Made by a program: the position numbers and the translations under genes
The notes under the pieces: model-generated
The model's database searches: none
What the model saw: only the letters and a program-made list of their open reading frames with translations
Told to the model about the DNA's origin: nothing
Shown here: one piece after another, positions 18,738 through 28,699 of the stretch
How the letters are laid out: each line of letters starts with the position of its first letter
Position numbering within the stretch: position 1 is the stretch's first letter
Assembly: GCA_905182535.1 (NCBI GenBank)
Contig: CAJJBZ010000005.1
Span: 62,001-126,000, forward strand
Direction of reading: 5' to 3'
Length of the DNA: 64,000 nt
From: an uncultured Planktomarina sp.
GTDB lineage: Bacteria > Pseudomonadota > Alphaproteobacteria > Rhodobacterales > Rhodobacteraceae

Positions 18738-19173
18738 TCCAATTGAAACCCTTTCTATAAGTTTTTTTTCTGAAATTTTGGCGCTGGACCAACTGTTACG
18801 CAGCAAAATTTCAAAGGGCTTGCCCAAGGGCATGGAGCTGTCGCATTTTTCAGTTCTTAATCATTTGGCACATGTGGGTTCTGAGCGCACACCGGCTGAT
18901 TTGGCAAAATCATTTAACTTGACGCGGGGAGCCATCACCAACACGCTTACTAAGTTAGAATGGGCCGGCTATGTGCACATTCGACCTGACTGGGATGATG
19001 CACGACGCAAACAGGTTGTGATTAGCCCATCAGGGCGGGCCGCCCGGGACCACGCTTTTGCTCAAATCGGTCCAATTTTAGCTAAGGCTACGGGTATATC
19101 AGGTGTTGAAAATCTCAAAAGTATTCTGCCAATACTACGTGAATTACGCACCAGTTTGGCCAAAGATTCTTAA
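18730..19173 (+). CDS. MarR-family transcriptional regulator
   Basis: A 147-residue winged-helix protein. The recognition region [29 protein letters not shown] and wing [21 protein letters not shown] are typical of MarR dimers. It begins inside the end of the Nit-type amidase gene and so is probably the last gene of the grxC operon. Its ligand and targets are not evident; no palindromic operator was recognised nearby. Converges on ubiG, stops overlapping by 4 bases. Confidence 0.87.
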   Translation: MTNPIETLSISFFSEILALDQLLRSKISKGLPKGMELSHFSVLNHLAHVGSERTPADLAKSFNLTRGAITNTLTKLEWAGYVHIRPDWDDARRKQVVISPSGRAARDHAFAQIGPILAKATGISGVENLKSILPILRELRTSLAKDS

Positions 19174-19916
19174 ACTGGTTTTGTGCTCGTCGTGACATAG
19201 TTAACACTGAGATCTTGCGTTGAAAGCGCCCAGCTCCATCTAAGTTTATCAAACACAAAACCTTTTTTATCAATGGGAGTTAGGCCAGAGGCGGAGAGTA
19301 GCGTGAACAATTCGTCTGGAGTTATGAATTTGTTCCAATCATGCGTGCCCTTTGGTAGCCAGCGCATCACCCATTCGGCGCCGATGATGGCGAATAAGAA
19401 GCTTTTCGGATTGCGATTGAGGGTAGAACAAATATGCAATCCGCCGGGACGTAAGAGCTGCTGACAGGCCAAAAGATAGGCCTCGGGGCTTGCGACGTGC
19501 TCAACCACTTCCATATTTAGAACGGCATCAAACTGTTCACCGGCCTCTGCTAAGGCTTCGGCAGTGATATGACGGTAATCAATGTCGAGACTGGATTGCT
19601 GCGCATGCAATTGTGCCACAGGGATATTGCCAGCTGCCGCATCTGCGCCCACAATTTTTGCACCCAGCCTCGCCATCGGTTCGCACAAAAGGCCGCCACC
19701 GCAGCCTATGTCCAAAATACGCAAATCCTTAAAGGGCAAATTGGTCTTAAGATCACGACCAAATTCAATGGCAATTTGTTGTGTGATATAATCTAGGCGG
19801 CAGGGGTTCAGCATATGCAAAGGCTTGAACTTCCCCTCCAGGTTCCACCATTCTGCTGCCATCGCTTCAAATTTTGCGACTTCAGCTTGGTCGACTGTCG
19901 ACTGGTTGCCTTGCAT
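19170..19916 (-). CDS. ubiG: 3-demethylubiquinol 3-O-methyltransferase
   Basis: Carries out the O-methylations of ubiquinone synthesis. The 248-residue protein begins with [20 protein letters not shown], has the SAM loop [34 protein letters not shown], and the C-terminal DVNYVTTS-like tail (here [13 protein letters not shown]). All are UbiG features, and the length is standard. ATG at 19916. It stands apart from ubiE and ubiB at 35.5-37.8 kb. Confidence 0.94.
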   Translation of the reverse strand: MQGNQSTVDQAEVAKFEAMAAEWWNLEGKFKPLHMLNPCRLDYITQQIAIEFGRDLKTNLPFKDLRILDIGCGGGLLCEPMARLGAKIVGADAAAGNIPVAQLHAQQSSLDIDYRHITAEALAEAGEQFDAVLNMEVVEHVASPEAYLLACQQLLRPGGLHICSTLNRNPKSFLFAIIGAEWVMRWLPKGTHDWNKFITPDELFTLLSASGLTPIDKKGFVFDKLRWSWALSTQDLSVNYVTTSTKPV

Positions 19917-19985
19917 TCTGATCTCCTAATAGATTTAACTTAATAAGCAGTGATTCAACTAGCATCTGCTATATATAGGACATCT

Positions 19986-20998
19986 ATGGACAAAGTCGCA
20001 GGCCAAAAACGATCATTACAATTTCTTTATCCGCCGATTGAACCCTTTGATCAGCGAATATTAGATGTAGGCTGTAATCATCACATTTATGTAGAGCAAT
20101 GTGGTAGGCCTGATGGAGTACCCGTTGTTGTACTTCATGGTGGCCCAGGTGGTGGATGTAGCCCGTCGATGCGTCGGTATTTCGACCCAAGCTATTACCG
20201 AATTATTTTATTTGATCAGCGTGGGTGCGGTCGCTCGCGCCCCCATGCTGAGGTCGAACATAACTCTACATGGCATTTGATAGCAGATATTGAACAAATT
20301 CGTGCGGCAATTGAAGTTGATCGCTGGATGGTTTTTGGTGGCAGCTGGGGGGCTACATTGGCATTAATCTATGCACAGGCTCATGCATCAGCCGTGCAGC
20401 GCCTTATCCTGCGCGGTGTTTTTTTGGGTAGAAAGCTGAGCTAGATTGGTTTTATGGAGGTGGCGCTGGGCAATTTTGGCCAGAGGCTTGGGCCCGATTC
20501 TCGAGCTTAATTCCAGAGAATGAGCGATTTGATTTGATTGGGGCATACGCCTCGCGTCTGTTTTGCGGTGATTTAGCAATTGAAACGCGTTTTGGACGAG
20601 CTTGGGCAGGTTGGGAAAATGCTTTAGCCTCGATAGATTCGAACGGAAACCCTTATGAAGCACCAGCGCAGTATGCCCGGGCCTTCTCGCGTTTAGAGAA
20701 CCACTATTTTGCAAACAAACTTTTTTTAAAACCAGGTCAGGGAATTTTAGAAAATATGTCTTGTTTAGTAGATACGGCAGGTCATATCGTTCAAGGTCGT
20801 TATGATATGATTTGCCCACCACAAGCAGCTTGGAATCTTGGCAAAAGTCTTGGCCAAAAGCACGTCTTCAAATGGTCGCTAAGGCCGGGCATGCGCTTTC
20901 AGATACGCCAATTAGCATGGAATTGGTGAAAGATCATGGATGCATTGCGCATAGTGAAAGCCGGACTAAAAGCTTTACATAAGCTTTTCAGGGGTTAA
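19986..20998 (+). CDS. pip: proline iminopeptidase (at least two frameshifts)
   Basis: An alpha/beta-hydrolase that removes N-terminal proline. The N-terminal part has VVLHGGPGGGCSPSMRRYF, FDQRGCGRSRPHA and the nucleophile elbow GGSWGATLAL. The frame breaks after LRGVFLGRK near 20435, where one A missing from an AAA run would restore AELDWFYGGGAG. It continues correctly through ENHYFANKLFL and GRYDMICPPQAAWNL, then shifts again near 20875 (AKAGHALSDTPISMELV is in another frame, holding the catalytic His), and possibly once more near 20932. Order and conservation of every segment favour sequence errors, but with this many breaks true decay is possible. ATG at 19986. Confidence 0.8.
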
Positions 20999-21035
20999 TC
21001 TCAATTGGATATAAGGTTTTTATAGGAGATGTCAG

Positions 21036-22578
21036 GTGGGGCCTAGTAGGCGTGGCCTTTTAAAGACTAGTGCAGCAGCTGGCGTAATTGCTGCAACTGG
21101 CCTTCCAGCCAAAGCCGCTGCAAAGCGTGGGGGCACACTTCGTATGGGCCTTAACGGTGCAAATATATCGGATAGCTGGGATGGTCGGACACATTCTGAC
21201 CAATTCATGGTCAATATGGGTCATGGCACAGTTTTTGATTGCTTGACCGAAGTTACCGCTGCCGGTGAACTAGTCGGCGAATTGGCGGAAAGCTGGGAAG
21301 CTTCTTCTGATGCGAAAACTTGGATCTTCAATCTGCGTAAAGGTGTTACGTTCCATAACGGTAAACCCTTTGGTGCGGATGATGTAATCGAATCGTTGGG
21401 TATGCATGCGGAGGAAGGTGCAAAATCTGCGGCGAAGCCGATTGTTGCTGCCATCAGTGATATGAAAAAAATGGGTGCGCATCAGGTCCAGTTTACGTTG
21501 AGAGCTGGTAACGCGGACTTTCCATTTTTGTTATCTGATTATCATATTTTGATGTATCCAGCTGGCATGATTGACGAAGCTATTGCTAAAGGTATTGGTA
21601 CGGGTCTGTATAAGGTAGTCAGTTTTGATCCGGGTCTGCGGTGCGTCCTCGTCCGCGTTGATAGCCACTATAAAGATGGACGTGCTGGCTGGTTTGATGG
21701 AATTGAATGCATTGCAATCAACGATTCGTTTGTACGGATGAATGCTTTGATGACGGGCCAAGTTGATGCGGTGAACCGTGTTGATTTAAAAGACTGAGCC
21801 ACTGTTGCGCGCCAATCCAAATATTGAAATATTTGAAGTGACTGGTAACCAGCATTTCACATTCCCAATGCTAACTAATCAGGCGCCTTTTAACGATATT
21901 AATGTTCGCAAGGCTCTGAAATATGGCATTAACCGCCAAGAAATGGTCGACAAGATCTTGCAAGGCCATGGTAAGGTGGGCAACGATCACCCAATTGGTC
22001 CAGCGAATCAGTATTTTGCGTCTGAGCTTCCGCAACTTGAGTTGGATGTCGATAAAGCCAAATTCTATATGAAAGCGGCCGGCCTCACTGAACTGAATGT
22101 GGACCTGTCTGCGTCTGACGCGGCTTTCACGGGTGCTGTTGATGCCTCACATCTTTACCACGCTTCTGCTAAGGGTGCGGGAATTAACATAAATGTGATT
22201 CAAGAGCCTGCAGACGGTTATTGGTCAAAAGGTTGGTTGGAAAAAGGATGGAGCGCTGGTTATTGGTCTGGCCGAGCAACCGAAGACTGGATGTTTTCAA
22301 CGGTTTATGAACGTGGAGTGCCCTGGAATAATAACCAGTGGGAAAATGCCCGCTTTCAAGAGCTTCTATTGAGTGCACGCGCTGAGCTAGATAGTGACAA
22401 ACGCCGAGATCAGTACACTGAAATGCAGATGCTTTGTTCTGAAGAAGGTGGTGTTATTGTTCCAATGTATGCCAACACCGTAGACGCTAACACAACTAAG
22501 TTGGCTCATGGTCCCGATTTAGGCAACCTTTGGCAGATGGACTCTAATCGAATATCTGAGCGCTGGTGGTTTGCATAA
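21036..22578 (+). CDS. family 5 (peptide-type) ABC substrate-binding protein (frameshifted near 21789)
   Basis: A DppA/OppA-like periplasmic binding protein of about 513 residues. SRRGLLKTSAAAGVIAATG is a twin-arginine signal, then KRGGTLRMGL, FNLRKGVTFHNGKPFGADDV and the C-terminal RRDQYTEMQMLCSEEGG. The frame breaks at VDLK (21787-21792); one surplus A in the AAAA run restores TEPLLRANPNIEIFEV in the downstream frame. GTG start at 21036 with AGGAG seven bases before. No permease or ATPase gene is adjacent, unlike the usual five-gene operon, so partners must lie elsewhere. Ligand unknown, probably a peptide or related solute. Confidence 0.85.
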
Positions 22579-22695
22579 TATTTATGGCATTCTGAAATTT
22601 GAGGCCCCTGTTTCCAAGGCCCTTTTTGCTTTTGGACAAAGTTCAAGCTAGCGAAACATTTTATGTTCTGGGATTGAAACTTCCCCGGAAACTCT

Positions 22696-22779
22696 GTAGT
22701 AGGCCCCCAATAGCGGCGCCTTGGCTTCCACCCCCAAGGCTCCACCGGAAAATACTACGGGCCGCGCGCCCGTTTTTTT
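22696..22779 (+). ncRNA. structured leader or small RNA ahead of rimP, ending in a terminator
   Basis: Upstream of rimP there are nested complementary segments: GTAGTA (22696-22701) with TACTAC (22753-22758), enclosing a strong hairpin GCCTTGG (22718-22724) / CCAAGGC (22734-22740). It ends in ACGGGC (22757-22762) / GCCCGT (22768-22773) followed by a T run. The closing TACTAC shares two bases with the terminator stem. This may be an attenuator controlling the rimP-nusA-infB operon or a stand-alone small RNA with its own terminator. I do not recognise a named family. Confidence 0.5.
22757..22779 (+). terminator. Rho-independent terminator upstream of rimP
   Basis: ACGGGC/GCCCGT stem with a CGCGC loop followed by seven Ts, 18 bases before the rimP start. 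It could end the substrate-binding-protein transcript or act as an attenuator for the operon. Confidence 0.75.
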
Positions 22780-22796
22780 GTGCCTGAAAGGTGCCT

Positions 22797-23370
22797 ATGA
22801 CAGATTTGATTGCAAAAGCTGCGATGGACCAGCGCCTATTTAAAATCCTGAACCCAATGATTGAGGGTCTAGGTTACGAAATTGTGCGGTTGCGTCTAAT
22901 GACTGGCAACACCCCTATCTTGCAAATTATGGCCCAAAAACCTGATGGGACTATGGAAGTCGATGGCTGTGCTGAAATAAGTACAGCAGTTTCTGCTTTG
23001 ATGGATGTCGAAGATCCGATTATTGAGGCCTATACTCTGGAAGGTTTCAAGCCCTGGAATTGACCGTCCGCTTACGCGTCTTAAAGATTTTGACCAGTGG
23101 GTCGGGTATGCCGCCAAGGTTGAAACTGAACAGCTGATCGATGGCCGCCGGCGCTTTAAGGGTGAAGTGGCCGGCACTGAAGGTGATGAAATACTAATTG
23201 CGATCGAAGAAGGTACGATCGGCCTTAAATTTGAATGGCTTGCAGAAGCAAAGCTGATCTTAACAGATGATTTGATTCGCTCGGTCCTTAAGGAACGAAA
23301 AGATGCGGGCCAGATTGATGAAACTCAATATGATGAAGTGCAAACCATCGTTGATGGAGAGGAAGACTAA
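22797..23370 (+). CDS. rimP: ribosome maturation factor RimP (frameshifted near 23043)
   Basis: RimP helps assemble the 30S subunit. The N-terminal part reads [30 protein letters not shown] in sense up to AYTLE. The conserved [19 protein letters not shown] follows in another frame, and the protein ends with a long tail [17 protein letters not shown]. One surplus G in GGAAGG at 23040-23044 separates them. ATG at 22797, preceded by GAAAGG. The stop overlaps the nusA ATG (TAATG). Placement before nusA is the standard bacterial operon. Probably a sequence error. Confidence 0.9.
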
Positions 23371-24983
23371 TGGCCATTACATCCGCTAACCAGCTTGAGC
23401 TGTTACAAACTGCCGAAGCTGTTGCTCGTGAAAAAATGATCGACCCAGGTCTAGTGATTGGAGCAATGGAAGAATCCTTGGCACGCGCAGCCAAGTCTCG
23501 CTACGGCGCTGAGATGGATATTCGTGTTTCCATTGACCGTAAAACTGGTCGCGCAACCTTCACTCGTGTTCGGACAGTTGTCACAGAAGAACTTCTAGAA
23601 AATTACCAAGCAGAATTTACTGTTGAGCAAGCAAAGCAGTATATGGAAAACCCTGAAGTTGGGCAGCAATTGGTGGAAGAGGTTCCTCCAGTTGAAATGG
23701 GTCGCATTGCAGCTCAAGCCGCTAAGCAGGTAATTTTGCAGAAAGTTCGAGAAGCTGAGCGAGACCGTCAATACGAAGAATTCAAAGACCGTGCTGGTAC
23801 TATTATAAATGGTCTGGTTAAGCGCGAAGAGTATGGCAATGTGATTGTCGATATTGGCCGTGGTGAAGCTGTGTTGCGCCGCAACGAGAAAATTGGCCGT
23901 GAAAGCTACCGCCCTAACGACCGAATTCGGGTGTTCATCAAGGAAGTACGCCGCGAACAGCGTGGCCCGCAGATTTTCTTGTCGCGGACGGCCCCCGAAT
24001 TCATGGCCGAACTGTTTAAGATGGAGGTTCCAGAAATCTATGACGGTATAATCGAGATTAAAGCGGTGGCCCGGGATCCGGGTTCGCGAGCTAAGATTGC
24101 TGTCATTTCTTATGATAGCTCCATTGATCCCGTTGGTGCCTGTGTTGGTATGCGTGGTAGCCGAGTACAGGCTGTGGTTAATGAGCTACAGGGTGAGAAA
24201 ATTGATATTATTCCTTGGAATGAAGATCAGCCAACATTCTTGGTGAATGCACTGCAACCAGCAGAAGTTACTAAAGTTGTGCTGGATGAAGAGGCTGGTA
24301 AAATTGTGGTTGTGGTGCCCGATGAGCAGCTCAGCTTAGCAATTGGTCGCAGGGGCCAAAATGTTCGATTGGCAAGTCAGCTAACTAACCTTGATATTGA
24401 CATCATGACTGAAGAAGAAGAATCAAAACGCCGTCAGGCTGAATTTGAAGTGCGGACTAAGTTGTTCATAGACAATCTCGACTTAGACGAATTTTTTGCG
24501 CAACTTCTGGTGTCTGAAGGGTTTACCAGTCTCGAAGAAGTGGCCTACGTTGAAGTTGATGAGTTGTTGGTAATTGATGGTGTTGATGAAGCGACGGCCG
24601 GTGAGCTTCAGGCTCGTGCCCGTGATGTTATTGAAGCCGAAAATACCCGTGCAATGGCTCGTGCTCGTGAGCTGGGTGTAGAAGACAGTCTTGTAAACTT
24701 TGAAGGCTTGACACCACAGATGATCGAAGCACTAGCAGACGATGGCGTTAAAAATCTTGAAGATTTTGCAACTTGCGCTGATTGGGAGCTGGCCGGTGGT
24801 TGGACTACAGTTGATGGTGAGCGTGTGAAAGATGAGGGCGTACTTGAGAAATTTGAAGTCGATCTTGCTGAAGCACAGAATATGGTGATGACAGCCCGTA
24901 TTATGCTAGGTTGGGTTGACCCGGAGGAATTAGTCGATGAAGAGGCTGAGGCTTCCGAAGATGACGCGGTTCAGGAGAGCTAA
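23370..24983 (+). CDS. nusA: transcription termination/antitermination protein NusA
   Basis: Binds RNA polymerase and modulates pausing, termination and antitermination. In 537 residues: N-terminal polymerase-binding domain (to about 125), S1 domain (about 135-200, GTIINGLVKREEYGNVIVDIG), two KH domains (VGACVGMRGSRV and LAIGRRGQNVRLASQL), and C-terminal helix-hairpin-helix repeats (SEGFTSLEEVAYVEVDELL, ALADDGVKNLEDFATCAD) ending in an acidic tail. Intact. ATG overlaps the rimP stop, and the YlxR gene follows directly after the stop. Confidence 0.96.
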   Translation: MAITSANQLELLQTAEAVAREKMIDPGLVIGAMEESLARAAKSRYGAEMDIRVSIDRKTGRATFTRVRTVVTEELLENYQAEFTVEQAKQYMENPEVGQQLVEEVPPVEMGRIAAQAAKQVILQKVREAERDRQYEEFKDRAGTIINGLVKREEYGNVIVDIGRGEAVLRRNEKIGRESYRPNDRIRVFIKEVRREQRGPQIFLSRTAPEFMAELFKMEVPEIYDGIIEIKAVARDPGSRAKIAVISYDSSIDPVGACVGMRGSRVQAVVNELQGEKIDIIPWNEDQPTFLVNALQPAEVTKVVLDEEAGKIVVVVPDEQLSLAIGRRGQNVRLASQLTNLDIDIMTEEEESKRRQAEFEVRTKLFIDNLDLDEFFAQLLVSEGFTSLEEVAYVEVDELLVIDGVDEATAGELQARARDVIEAENTRAMARARELGVEDSLVNFEGLTPQMIEALADDGVKNLEDFATCADWELAGGWTTVDGERVKDEGVLEKFEVDLAEAQNMVMTARIMLGWVDPEELVDEEAEASEDDAVQES

Positions 24984-25586
24984 ATGAGCCGCGGTGGTGC
25001 ACACAATTCTGAAGATCTGGCCGAACGCAAGTGTTTGGTCAGTCAAGAATCTGGTCCCAAGGCAGGCCTAATCCGCTTTGTGACCAGCCCTGATGGGGTA
25101 GTTGTACCTGATATTCTTGAAAAACTACCAGGCCGTGGCTACTATGTAACCTCGGACTTGTACGTTTTGGAAGAAGCCTTGAAACGCAAAGTCTTTGCCC
25201 GCGGTGCTAGGACCCAGGTTGCTGTGCCAGATAATCTAATTTTAGAGATTGACCGGCAGTTGGCACGCCGTGTCGTGGACCTAGTATCGATTGCACGCAA
25301 GGCTGGCAGAGCTGTAACTGGCTTTGAAAAAGTGAAAGGTTGGCTGGCTGAAGGCCGCGCCAAAGTTTTACTCCAAGCGAGTGATGGATCTGAGCGCGGT
25401 AAAGGCAAGTTATGGACCCCAGAAGGGGGTCGATTTTTTGGGTGTTTAACAGCACAGGAATTAGGTTTGGCATTTGGGCGTGGGCATGCGATACACTGCG
25501 CACTCTCTGGTGGCAAACTCAGTGAACGTGTAGTAAGTGAAGCCGCGAGATTGCGCGGATTACGAGAAGCCACTAAAGTGGTATAG
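24984..25586 (+). CDS. YlxR-family RNA-binding protein with L7Ae-like domain
   Basis: A 200-residue protein with an N-terminal YlxR (DUF448) domain, here ERKCLVSQESGPKAGLIRFV and LPGRGYYVTSD, and a C-terminal L7Ae/L30e-like domain (VDLVSIARKAGRAVTGFEKV). Both are RNA-binding folds. It lies between nusA and infB in many bacteria; YlxR is reported to bind RNA, and in some species affects RNase P or transcription, but its role in this group is unsettled. The usual GRGAY of YlxR reads GRGYY here. Confidence 0.88.
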   Translation: MSRGGAHNSEDLAERKCLVSQESGPKAGLIRFVTSPDGVVVPDILEKLPGRGYYVTSDLYVLEEALKRKVFARGARTQVAVPDNLILEIDRQLARRVVDLVSIARKAGRAVTGFEKVKGWLAEGRAKVLLQASDGSERGKGKLWTPEGGRFFGCLTAQELGLAFGRGHAIHCALSGGKLSERVVSEAARLRGLREATKVV

Positions 25587-25620
25587 GGCATTTGCCTTCT
25601 GAAAAGGACAATAGAGCTTC

Positions 25621-28082
25621 ATGAGCGACGACGGTAAAAAGACATTGGGTTTGCTGGGCGGACCACGTTCGGGAAATGTGAAACAGAGTTTCAGCCATGG
25701 CCGAACAAAAACTGTTGTGGTGGAAACCAAACGCAAACGCGTCGTGGTACCAAAACCAGGTGCAGCTAAGCCCACTGCTCTCGGCGCCGTGCGTGGTGGT
25801 GACCCTGCGCGTCGCCCTGCTGGGATTTCAGATGCAGAAATGGATCGCCGCCTGAAGGCTGTTCAAGCTGCGAAAGCTCGCGAAACAGAAGATACAGCCC
25901 GCCGCGTAAAAGAGGAGCTTGTCCGTGAGGATGAGCGAAATCAGCGCCGCCAAGAAAATGAAGCTAAAGAGCGTGACCTTCGCGAACGTGAAGAGCGCGC
26001 TAAAGCAAAAGCTGAAACTGAGGCGGCTAAGGTGCGTGAAGCTGAGGCTGCTGCCAAGCTTGCCGCTGCGCCGCCGCCAACACCTGAAGAACGCGCCGCA
26101 AAATCAGGCGTGTTGCGTAATAAAGTTGCTGAGGCTCCGCGGCGCGAAGAGCCCGCACGCCCAAACCGCAATAAAGGCCGTGAGGATAATCGCCGCTCCG
26201 GTAAGTTGACAGTTAATCAAGCAAGCACAGGTGGTGATGGCCGTCATCGCTCTATGGCATCAATGAAGCGCAAGCAGGAACGTGCACGGCAAAAAGCTAT
26301 GGGTGGCACTGTTGAGCGTGAAAAAGTTGTGCGTGACGTACAGGTGCCTGATGGTATTATGGTCCAAGAACTCGCTAATCGGATGGCAGAACGTGTGGCC
26401 GATGTTGTGAAGTCCTTGATGAAAATGGGTATGATGGTTACTCAAAACCAAAGTATAGACCAAGATACAGCTGAGCTGATTGTTGAAGAATTTGGCCATA
26501 AAATGGTCCGTGTATCAGACGCGGATGTTGAAGATGTTATTGACCAAGTGACTGATAATCCTGATGATTTGAAGCCACGTGCCCCAATCATCACCGTGAT
26601 GGGTCATGTGGATCATGGTAAAACTTCTATTTTGGATGCGATCCGCAATGCGCGGGTTGTCTCCGGTGAGGCTGGCGGGATCACTCAACACATAGGAGCT
26701 TATCAGGTCAAACAAAATGGCGAATTGTTGACATTTCTGGACACACCAGGCCATGCGGCATTTACATCGATGCGGTCTCGTGGCGCACAGGTTACTGATA
26801 TCGTGATCTTAGTAGTAGCAGCAGATGACGCAGTTATGCCGCAAACCATCGAAGCCATTGCTCACGCTAAGGCGGCCAATGTGCCGATGATTGTTGCGAT
26901 CAATAAAATTGACCGACCAACTGCTGATTCGCAAAAAGTGCGGACCGATTTGCTGCAACATGAAGTCATTGTTGAGCAGATGTCTGGTGAAGTTCAGGAC
27001 GTTGAAGTGTCAGCAACTACAGGCCAAGGTATGGATCTGTTACTGGAAGCGATCGCACTGCAATCTGAAATTTTAGAGCTTAAGGCTAATCCCAATCGTG
27101 CTGCTTCAGGCGCTGTGATTGAGGCGCAACTTGATATTGGGCGCGGTCCAGTGGCTACTGTTTTGGTTCAAAATGGGACGCTACTGGTGATATTTTTGTT
27201 GTGGGTGAGCAATGGGGTAAAGTGCGTGCACTGATCAACGATGCAGGTGATCGCATTCCAACGGCTGGTCCTTCTACGCCTGTGGAAGTCCTGGGCCTAA
27301 ATGGCACACCTGAAGCTGGTGACGTTCTCAATGTGGTCGAGACTGAAGCGCAGGCCAGAGAAATCGCAGAATACCGCGCACAAGCCGCTAAAGATAAGCG
27401 CGCAGCCCTCGGCGCTGCAACTACTCTTGAACAGTTGATGGCCAATGCAAAGGCTAATGAAGATGTTAGCGAGCTTCCAATCATCCTGAAAGCTGACGTT
27501 CAAGGCTCTGCTGAAGCGATTGTTCAGGCTATGGCTAAGATTGGCAATGACGAAGTGCGCGTGCGTGTTTTGCATTCCGGTGTTGGCGCAATTACCGAAA
27601 CAGACATCGGATTGGCTGAGGCTTCTGGGGCCCCCGTATTTGGTTTTAATGTGCGTGCTAATACATCGGCTCGGAATACCGCCAATCAAAAAGGCGTTGA
27701 AATCCGCTATTATTCTGTGATTTATGATTTAGTTGACGATGTGAAAGCGGCGGCCTCTGGTCTCTTAAGCGCGGAGATTCGTGAAACATTCATTGGGTAC
27801 GCAAATATAAAAGAGGTATTTAAGGTAACCGGTGTTGGAAAAGTTGCGGGTTGTCTAGTGACTGAAGGTGTTGCCCGCAGGTCCGCTGGTGTGCGTTTGC
27901 TCCGTGATAACGTTGTGATTCATGAAGGTACACTGAAAACATTGAAACGCTTTAAAGATGAAGTGTCAGATGTTCAATCGGGCCAAGAATGTGGTATGGC
28001 GTTTGATAATTATGACGATATCAGACCGAATGATGTGATCGAAATCTTTGAACGTGAAGAAGTTGAGCGCAAGCTAGCTTAA
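25621..28082 (+). CDS. infB: translation initiation factor IF-2 (frameshifted near 27182)
   Basis: The GTPase that brings fMet-tRNA to the 30S subunit. A long charged N-terminal region rich in Ala, Glu, Lys and Arg (about 60-230) precedes the G domain: GHVDHGKTS (G1), DTPGHAAF (G3), NKID (G4). The frame fails after [10 protein letters not shown] at 27181-27184, where the family continues with a short LR-type linker into [13 protein letters not shown]; the rest, to [13 protein letters not shown], is intact. One to four bases appear to be missing, and this break is not in a homopolymer. As infB is essential, a sequence error is the simplest reading. A strong terminator follows. Confidence 0.93.
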
Positions 28083-28101
28083 AGTCTCGCAGAAATATTA
28101 A

Positions 28102-28130
28102 AATGGCGCCCAATTGTGGCGCCATTTTTT
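28102..28130 (+). terminator. Rho-independent terminator after infB
   Basis: ATGGCGCC (28103-28110) and GGCGCCAT (28117/28118-28124) form an 8-bp GC-rich stem around CAATTGT, followed by six Ts. It ends the rimP-nusA-ylxR-infB operon. Confidence 0.9.
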
Positions 28131-28299
28131 CTGGAAGTATTCTTTACTGTCGATCAGTGGGCTGATTGCAATTGTTAAGTTATGGCGGGCTGGTGCTTTA
28201 TCTTTAAGTTCAATTCATCTACCTGCTATCTAGAGCGATACATTCTGGAAATGGCTAAAGTTCATACATTGTTAAAATTAAATAGATTTTGAATAGCTT

Positions 28300-28699
28300 T
28301 TAAAGCCAATCGTACAGGATCGGAATGAGTGGTATATCTGCTGCAGGCATTTCGTAAGATCTCAATTCGTGCTTGCCAACCCATTTTAGAGTTTGCTGCT
28401 CCCGTGGATGTGGGATTCCGTCCCATTTCCTGCAGGCGAATAATGGCATCAATAGGTGAAAATCATCATAGGCATGGCTTGCGAAAGTGAGGGGCGCAAG
28501 GCAACTTTTCCAAGTATTTATACCAAGCTCTTCTTCAAGTTCGCGAACTAGTGCGGCTTCTGGAGTTTCCCCCGGCTCTATTTTTCCACCAGGAAATTCC
28601 CATAGCAGGCCGAGTTGTTTTACCTTTTGGTCGCTGCGCCAACAGTACGCGACCATCTCTATCAATCAGCGCAACAGCCGAAACCAGCACAGTTTTCAT
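28300..28699 (-). CDS. mutT: 8-oxo-dGTP diphosphatase MutT (frameshifted near 28618)
   Basis: Removes 8-oxo-dGTP and prevents A:T to C:G mutations. The N-terminus MKTVLVSAVALIDRDGRVLLAQRP is read from the ATG at 28699, which overlaps the argJ stop. The Nudix box (EFPGGKIEPGETPEAALVRE then LEEELGI) is in another frame. One surplus A in AAAACA at about 28617-28622 joins them as RPKGKQLGLLWEF. Without this correction the protein would appear to start late with a false N-terminus. Last gene of the parvulin-argJ-mutT group. Confidence 0.88.
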
